Below are positions 57,421-64,000 of a stretch of DNA of 64,000 bases, in pieces (the stretch's first letter is position 1; each line of letters starts with the position of its first letter). The notes beneath the pieces are model-generated. The model worked only from the letters and a program-made list of their open reading frames with translations, was not told the DNA's origin and did no database searches. Source of the DNA: Conchocele bisecta (Eukaryota > Mollusca > Bivalvia > Lucinida > Thyasiridae). Made by a program: the position numbers and the translations under genes. Location of the stretch: positions 85,961,088 through 86,025,087 of the forward strand of contig CM055275.1 in the NCBI GenBank assembly GCA_029237695.1, in the 5' to 3' direction.

Positions 57421-57837
57421 GACGTCGAGTCGATGGCATGTGATATATAATTGGCAATTCATGAACTGGATTTGATCGACGTGTGTGTACTAACAAGCTT
57501 TACACTCAGGTCTGAATTTGTAGATTGTAAGATTTTGAACTGGCACGCTACATGTACTATTTAAACTAGATGTGATGAAAAAATGATACACGTAACCCCT
57601 ATTCATGTCCCATAGACTTGTTGTTGGCAGGATAAATAAAATTTGCGGTATGTTTTGGTAGTTCTACATAGGCAATATGGTTCATATTGCCGGTCTGCAA
57701 GATATATCCCCCTCGGGTGACTATATCTTGCATGCCGAGATGGAATATATACGGTAGACAGGAAATATGACACCATATAGCCTGTGTAGAACCAACACAA
57801 CATATAATATGGACAGGTTGTACAGTATTTGGAAGGG

Positions 57838-58545
57838 GTTTTACGTCTGTTTATCAACAAGGACTATTACAGACACGTCAACGGGGTCTAATCCAATATT
57901 TCATCTACATGTATGAAGTGGGGAAACTCCCAAAATCAGAACTGAATATTTACATCAAGAAAAAAATACATTCAGCCCTGAAATTAGAATAACCTGATCT
58001 GGTGCCAGGTCCTCGCCACACCATAATCACTTAGCCCCATCCCCTATACGTAATAGGATTAGCACTAATCTTACTACTCTAACAAGAAGTGGCATCGATA
58101 AACAAAACTAATCCTCTCGCTGGCAGCCTTGATAGTAACGTAAATGCCAAGTCCAATTTCGTGACCTTGACCTTGGGTATAGGAACCCGTGACACTCCAG
58201 TATGTTCAAGTATACACTATTGCCAAATATTATCAAAATCGGTGAAGTGGTTAAGTAGTTATTGAGAAAACATTAAAAACGTAAACGTATTTGCCTTACA
58301 AACAAGGTGAACATAAGTCCTCAGTGACCTTGACCTTGGGTGTTGCCAATAATAAGCTATATTTGTACGTATCTGTACGGACGTGGGTCGTGCGTGAAAC
58401 AAAGCAGCATCCGTAGATACACATTGTGGTCAAATATTATGAAAATCGGTGAAGCCGTTCAGAAGATATGAAAAGAATGAAAAGTGTTACTAACGCCGCA
58501 CCCACGTACGCAAGTACATGGACTAACGCTATAGCCTCTGGTAAA
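57838..58545. repeat. R1 repeat followed by GTGACCTTGACCTTGGG repeats
   Basis: R1 at 57838-58090. Then two related units with CAAATATTATNAAAATCGGTGA, ending GACTAACGCTATAGCC. Confidence 0.7.
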
Positions 58546-58639
58546 CTGACACATTAGATTCACTTTCCTGTAGCACTTGTTGATATATGGTCATAGCTAA
58601 CGTGACGGTGGTACCTGCAGGAACCGTGTTAATTCATGT

Positions 58640-59730
58640 ATTTAAATTCAAAGGTAAACTAGATGGCCGCGGCCAGCATGTCGCGCCCGCCGAGGCATTT
58701 GATAGTAAATTTCAAAGTAATTTGACCTTGACATTGGGCCGCACGGGTGGGATATAGAATGAAAATATGGATGGTGATAAACGCCCCTGTGAAGTTTGAA
58801 GGTAATGGGTTAAGCAGTTGCAGAGATATAGTAGACCGAAAATCTTTAAACAAATTTCAAAAAAAATTTAACCAAATTTCAAAGTAATTTGACATTGGGC
58901 ACAGGGGCCACACAGGTGGGTTGTCAGGTTGTAGAGTGAAAATATGGATGATGATAAACACCGATGTGAGGTTTGAAGGTAATGGGTGAAGCAGTTGCAA
59001 AGATATACTAGACCGAAAAACCAAATTTAAAAAAAACTTTAAACAAATCTCAAAAAAACTTTAACCAAATTTCAAAGTAATTTGACCCTGACATTAGGCA
59101 CAAGGACCTTGATCTTATGGATGAAAATATGGATGGTGATAAACACCCATGTGAAGTTTCAAGGTAATGGGTGAAGCAGTTGCATATAGTATACTGAACA
59201 ACTTTAACCAAAAACTTTAACCGGACACACGGACGTACGGACCAGACCTGGGGTCAATTACATAGCAATGAATTAATTAAATTATCAATTACATGGCAAA
59301 GTTACAATTACAAATACAATTACATGAAATTTGCAATGCAATTAATTAAATTACAATTACTTTCCAAATGTAATTAATTAAATTACCAATTACATTTAAT
59401 TAATTTGATAACTATTAACAAACAGTGGAGATCCTGATGAGACGGCTCATTACGGGCCGGCTCATCTGGATCTGCACTGTTTGCAAACGTTCTCTTTATA
59501 GAGGTCTTTTCAAATTTTATAACTATTAACAAACAGTGGAGATCCTGATGAGACGATTGTAATTGAAAAGTAATTGATAATTACAGGCATATTTTGAAAG
59601 TAATTAATTAAATTACAATTACATGTAATTGAAAAAATACTCAATTACAAATTACATCCAATTACTTTCATTTTTGTAATTAATTTAATTAAAGGTAATT
59701 ACAATTACTTTTTTCAATTACCCCAGGTGG
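58640..59730. repeat. Dispersed repeat with an AATTACAATTAC element
   Basis: 58640-59245 repeats GGATGGTGATAAACACCCAT units. The element at 59247-59730 has inverted ends CCTGGGGTCAATTAC and CAATTACCCCAGG and is filled with ATTACAATTA words plus Pal-3 fragments (59419-59560). Confidence 0.75.
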
Positions 59731-59791
59731 TCTGGTACGGACGTACGTACGCCAAAGTGCCGACTATACAAAAATCACTTCTGCCAACTAG

Positions 59792-59797
59792 TTTATT
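59792..59797 (-). promoter_or_regulatory. Polyadenylation signal AATAAA
   Basis: AATAAA on the minus strand, 53 nt downstream of the TGA at 59850-59852. It supports a gene end here. Confidence 0.5.
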
Positions 59798-59849
59798 TAT
59801 GCGGCAAAGTAAAGGACCGTCATAATAGTTAGTCTGGCGGATAAAAACA

Positions 59850-59986
59850 TCACTCCATAGCATCACGCCCATCTGAAGTCGCCTTCCTTCCACCACCACC
59901 TCGTCGGTCCGGGGCATATTTCAGTGCGGAACCCATTTGTAGCTTCTTATCAAATTCTGTCCCAGGAAAGGACTTCTGTGCACTAG
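59850..59986 (-). CDS. Possible last exon of a small unrecognised gene
   Basis: On the minus strand, a good acceptor (TTATTCTCTTTACAG) opens a frame beginning SAQKSFPGTEFDKKLQMG, then SALKYAPDRRGGGGRKATSD, and ending GRDAME at TGA 59850-59852. The exon needs one nucleotide from upstream, which fits the exon at 62767-62881 exactly. An AATAAA signal lies 53 nt past the stop. The segment lacks the repeat words seen around it and has balanced, gene-like composition. I do not recognise the family. If just the two exons are joined, the product is 83 residues; middle exons could have been missed. Confidence 0.5.
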
Positions 59987-60099
59987 CTGTAAAGAGAATA
60001 ATCCGACTGAGTGATGTTTAGTGCTTTCACCTCCGAATATCTGGCATTGCTGAAAAATAGACAAGCCCATTCATCAGCACAGCAATATTTAAACAAGAA

Positions 60100-60525
60100 A
60101 TCAGTAAAACTGATGGATGCACCCCTATTGAGCCTTGACCTTGATCCTTGGGCCCGAAAAGGCAGGAAAAATGTTTTCATACGCTATCTTCATGTACATA
60201 CCACAATAAAGGCATGTAGCAAGTTTGACGCCTGTAGGTAGTAAGGTGTGGAAGTTATGAACTTAACACGAAAAGTTAACGCAAGGTTCGGACAGACGGA
60301 CGGACACCCTTGGGCCCGAAAAGGCGGGAAAAATTATTTTTTCATACTCTATGTTCATGTACATAGCACAATAAATGCATGTAGCAAGTTTGATGGCTGT
60401 AGGTAGCAAGGTGTGGAAGTTGTGAACTTAACACGAAAAGTTAACGCAAGGTTCGGACAGATGGACGGACGGACAGAGGAGGTGGCGACTATATGCCCCC
60501 CGAATATCTTCGGGGTGCATAAAAA
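60100..60525 (+). repeat. About 185-bp repeat, two units
   Basis: CTTGGGCCCGAAAAGGCGGG and AACACGAAAAGTTAACGCAA occur twice; ends CCCCGAATATCTTCGGGG then CATAAAAA. Confidence 0.85.
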
Positions 60526-61255
60526 ACAACAAAGAAAACAAGGCGCATAAGCTGTGGCACATAAGCTGAATGTAAAGTCTGATAATGCGACCTTGACATT
60601 GCGTGTAGGAAAATGGGTTACACTCGCAGTGACATCCAATCAAGTTGCATACCGAATTTGGTTGAATTATGCCAACGGAAACTGAAAATATTGCCCAACA
60701 ACAGATGCTAAACGCACTAAGTGAACTTGACCTAGTTTTCAAGGTCGGCCCAGCCCCAGGGGCGAGAGCAGTGGCTGATCGCTAAAAGAAACATCTAATG
60801 AAGTTCTATGGGCTACATTGTTTTTTTATTAGGTAAATCGAGTGTACATATTTTGTTGTCGTTTCTATAGTTTCTATAGTTTATAGAATATAGAAAAAAA
60901 ATGTCTTGTATCAATGTTTACCTAGCTTTCCTTTTACCTTTATATATACTAGTATCAAGAAGGCAGAAATGTCTTTTACGATATATTATGAAATGATAAG
61001 CTTATAGATTTTATCATTTATAGAAGTTATAATTCCATAATAATTAAATCGTTAAAAGATTTCTGTTTTCTTGTCAATGTTCACCATACATTTATAGATA
61101 AACAGTGACAATAAGCACAGAAAACTCTTTCAAGATTTATTATTAAACAAGCTTAAAAAAAATCCACTTTATAGAATTTATCCATTCATAATAAATCTTT
61201 ATAAAATCTGTCTGTCTTCTTGTCACTGTTTACCTGTAATACGGTTGACACCTAT
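60526..61255. other. Possible intron of the small gene, nothing recognised
   Basis: AT-rich with degenerate TTTACCTTTATA-type repeats near 60900-61250. Confidence 0.4.
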
Positions 61256-61259
61256 ATGG

Positions 61260-61390
61260 CGCCATATATGAATAAGGGGTCGAGATGTCTAAGGGTAATT
61301 TAATAGGGTCGAGATGTCTAGGGGTCGAGGTGTCTAGGGTCGAGATGTCTAAGGGTGAGATGTCTAAGGCTCGAGATGTCCGGATGCCAT
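61260..61390 (+). repeat. GGGTCGAGATGTCTAA minisatellite
   Basis: Six to seven units of 12-20 bp. Confidence 0.85.
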
Positions 61391-61504
61391 AACTACAATA
61401 CAGCTTATTCCGTAGATACTAATATGCAAATTAGGCAACCTTATTATTGGTTTTTCACGTTTACTATAAGCAAACGTGAAGCGTTTGGGGCGTTGGATGG
61501 GAAA

Positions 61505-61730
61505 AACCAAAGGGTTTTTTAACAATTCAAATTTACGGGGCTACGACGTGATATTGCCATGATTTTCAGACCGCTCCATTTGTAACAAGAGGGTGCTTTT
61601 CCTTTAAAAATACGAAACATACTTGCAAACAGTGCAGATCCTGATGAGACGGCTCGTTACGAGCCGGCTCACCTGGATCTACACTGTTTGAAAATATTTC
61701 TATAGTGGTCTGTGGCGTTGAAAGGGTTAA
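61505..61730. mobile_element. Pal-3, diverged
   Basis: The right end GTTGAAAGGGTTAA and the GATGAGACGGCTCGTTACG centre are clear; the left end is eroded. Confidence 0.7.
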
Positions 61731-62249
61731 TTGTCAACTTGCCTGGATCTCTCTCTGAAATGTCATGATCTTATCAGGATCTTTGTCTGAAATGGTTGAG
61801 GCATCTGGTCTAGATCGTTGTTTGTGACTTAAACTTATCTACGCCACTGTCGAGTTCACTTTTATATTACTATTTTAATGAGGTAAGTATTGACAGCATT
61901 GAAGTTCACGCTGGATCATGGATGGGCCGCAATTTAAACTTTTCCATAATCACAATTGTTCCGATACGCGGTGACGCTTTTACTGAAGTCAAATCAAAGC
62001 GTCTATGAATGTGAAATGATCCGTGGTATTTAATAAACAAACGGGTTTAAGAAACGGAGAATTGGTGCATATCTGTCAAATTTTATATTCACGACGATCC
62101 AAAATTCACTCGCCCGGCCGGACGACCAGATACAGAAAGCTACTCGACCGAGACGATCACCCAGTCGCCATGGCGAGCGGGCGAGTGGATTTTTACACCC
62201 CTGACCAATTTTAAAATAGTGACAATATTAACAACACATGAACAGGAAT

Positions 62250-62474
62250 GGGCGATGGTGTCTTTTGACGGACCTCATACTTGGAAGGAAATGTTCATGA
62301 TAATTTCCCTCCAAATGCTTTCTCAGCTTGCGAATAAACGTTGTGTACTTCTGAAGTACACTATTCTGAATTGTATTACCAAAGAAAGTTAAGAAATAAT
62401 TTTTTATTTATTTGGAATGGGGGACACTTGAAACGTGACGTTTTGCCGAGGTCCGTCAAATGACACCATCGCCC
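62250..62474. mobile_element. MITE with AGGAAT target duplication
   Basis: Inverted ends GGGCGATGGTGTCTTTTGAC, flanked by AGGAAT at 62244-62249 and 62475-62480. Confidence 0.88.
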
Positions 62475-62766
62475 AGGAATGTGCGAAGTGCGGAAGTGAG
62501 ACGGGGCGAAATAATTTCACGAATTGAAACGTGAATCAACTGATCACGTCGTTTTCATGTATTTTTGTATTAAAAATGTTATTGAAAACATGTTAGCTGA
62601 CACGCATGCATCACTATACTTACACAAGAAAGTTGATATCTTCACGATTACGTCGAGATCTTTCCAAATTAAAATCACAAAGACTTGAAAGAGAATTTAA
62701 CGGAAATGGCGGTAAACCTAAAGACAATCGGAGCACCTCGGGGGTTATAGCATAACCAGACCTCAC

Positions 62767-62881
62767 CTTTGGCGAAAAGATCCGAGATAGTTCCGAATGC
62801 GTCAGGTCGGCTGTTTACCAGCGTATTACTGTATCTGTGCCTACCGCTATGCAGTAATGCGGGAACCAGGCCCAGTCGCAT
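62767..62881 (-). CDS. Possible first exon of the same small gene
   Basis: The exon starts at ATG 62881 (minus strand) and reads MRLGLVPALLHSGRHRYS, then NTLVNSRPDAFGTISDLFAK, followed by donor AAAG|GTGAGG. The single leftover G joins CT of the downstream exon to make Ala. The N-terminus has several Arg and no acidic residue in its first 29 positions, consistent with a mitochondrial presequence; this is inference only. Upstream DNA (62884-63010) is unusually rich in CG dinucleotides for this window, as a promoter might be. An intronic MITE sits at 62250-62474. The product is not recognised. Confidence 0.45.
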
Positions 62882-62883
62882 TT

Positions 62884-63190
62884 GACACGGACGCTAATAC
62901 ATCATGCCAGTTGTCAACCCTCGATCCGCGCGCGCACGAGAATCTTGACCTAGAATTCTGCGCCGTAAATGAAATTGCACGTACGCCCAGCCCAACCCAA
63001 GACATACGCAAAATTAATCGTCTAGGATATAAAATTATTAATTACGTAGGCCTAAACATGTCGCAAATAAAGGTTAAACTGAATTAATTTGGTGTGGAAA
63101 TCAGATCTGCGGCTCTTCCATTGATCTATCTATAGGCTAACGTAGAGATAGATCTGCCGACAGTGAGTCACCTTTTAGTGTACATACAAA
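62884..63190. promoter_or_regulatory. CG-rich stretch upstream of the small gene
   Basis: 62884-63010 has frequent CG dinucleotides (GATCCGCGCGCGCACGAG). It is a possible promoter for the minus-strand gene; no core motif identified. Confidence 0.3.
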
Positions 63191-63194
63191 TCAC

Positions 63195-63445
63195 GACCTG
63201 GACCAGACGTCTATTCGACATCGGAAACGGACGTTGATCCGACGTCGTGATTCCGACGTCAATCCGACGTTGTGTTTGTGTCGCGACGAACTACGACTAG
63301 CAAACAACGTCAGTACGACGTCGTAATCCGGACGTCGTTTCGATGTCGGGGTTTCGACGTCGGAATGACGTTGGATTTGAGTCACCGACGTCGCGACCTG
63401 GATCCGACCTAGATCCGACGTCGTACCGACGTCGTGTGTTTGCTG
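63195..63445. repeat. GACGTCG-rich repeat
   Basis: GACGTCG and variants recur about every 12-15 bp, ending GTGTTTGCTGGGATA. It resembles 54566-55265 in its ACGT core and CCCAGC boundary. Confidence 0.85.
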
Positions 63446-63649
63446 GGATAGTACATAACATGTATATAACAACAAATGAGTAACAATTAAAACATGATAG
63501 CCTGAATGATTTGTTGGGTGGTTGACAAACGATATTTGATGGACAGTATTCTAGTGGTCATCAGCAATGAATATAGATACATATGTACAGATGGAATAAC
63601 GTCATATCTACAAGTAGTCATACATGGATTTCTTGCACCTGTGTTAACA

Positions 63650-63815
63650 AGCATCAACATGGTCTGACGTTTGCAACCTATATAGACTGGGTAGAACCAG
63701 TCCAACACATGACATCCTTGCATATTACCTAACTGATCCACTGGGTAGAACCAGTTCAACCTCTAGACAACATTGCGCCTGTCATGACGGATCCACTGGG
63801 TAGAACCAGTCCAGC
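63650..63815. repeat. ACTGGGTAGAACCAGT repeat, three units
   Basis: The short palindrome occurs near 63686, 63738 and 63797, with CCAACACATGACAT-type spacers. Confidence 0.8.
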
Positions 63816-64000
63816 ATATGTGCCCTGAGTACCCACAATTGCAGAGACATGTACACAAACCTTAGACGAGACATGTACACAAACATTTAGACACCTACCA
63901 GAGGGATGGTTCTGGGTGTTCAGACACGCCACTATCACTCGGTGTCACTCGATATCGTTCTCGCGGTGAATGTCAGTAGAACAACTGTAAGGGATGAGAA

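Overview
This window is animal nuclear DNA, most probably from a mollusc and likely a bivalve. Coding sequence is sparse and split by GT-AG introns. Between the exons lie tRNA-derived SINEs, many short palindromic (MITE-like) elements, decayed non-LTR retrotransposons, and tandem arrays ending in GGACGGACGG-type tails, a pattern common in bivalve genomes. Nothing bacterial, viral or CRISPR-like was found. The taxon is an inference from repeat style.

Three genes can be supported. (1) A RALBP1 (RLIP76, Ral-binding RhoGAP) orthologue lies on the minus strand. Six exons are visible at 16855-16979, 9415-9504, 8150-8267, 3181-3309, 2027-2230 and 407-525. Their reading phases join exactly, and the gene runs off the left edge. 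They cover a lysine-rich N-terminal region and the first part of the RhoGAP domain, including the arginine finger. (2) A glycosyltransferase family 92 (DUF23) gene lies on the plus strand: exon 1 at 37431-37906, an 11-kb intron, and exon 2 at 48905-49916. It predicts a 495-residue type II membrane enzyme. (3) A possible small two-exon gene lies on the minus strand, 62881 to 59850, with a polyadenylation signal. I do not recognise its product.

Most of the rest is repeats, named here by a diagnostic word. Pal-1 is GTAGGTTAGTGCCGTGAATG. Pal-2 is ACCACTCATTTGAACCGTCT. Pal-3 is TTAA-flanked CCCTTTGAACCC. Pal-4 is GCAAAGTATACTTT. Pal-5 is GATATCAAGTTTATCAGG. Pal-6 is GGAATGAATGGCCTTTTT. Pal-7 is CAGTAGGCACAAAATGTTC. 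Pal-8 is CGTTTCACTAAACTTCGTA. TIR-9 has ends CAGNGCTCCAGATAAG. Pal-10 is CATGATCACGTGGT. TIR-14 is CTGTCTGTTTCACGAAA. SINE-A is a tRNA-headed SINE with a GGGACGTTAAACC tail. R1 is a dispersed element with GTGTTTAACGGCC. Most families are near-perfect fold-backs, are repeatedly nested in one another, and in several cases keep clear target-site duplications.

Layout: 0-17 kb is RALBP1 with repeat-filled introns. At 17-20 kb are tandem duplicates of a RALBP1 exon boundary, invaded by a SINE and other elements. 20-37 kb is a repeat field with a decayed retrotransposon. 37-50 kb is the GT92 gene, whose intron is almost entirely mobile elements. 50-59 kb is another repeat field. 59.8-62.9 kb is the small gene, and 63-64 kb holds an ACGT-rich array. 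The notable theme is how closely mobile elements crowd the RALBP1 splice sites: they lie 13 and 20 nt from two acceptors, as an inverted pair around the catalytic exon, and beside a duplicated exon. One RALBP1 exon also carries an in-frame TGA.
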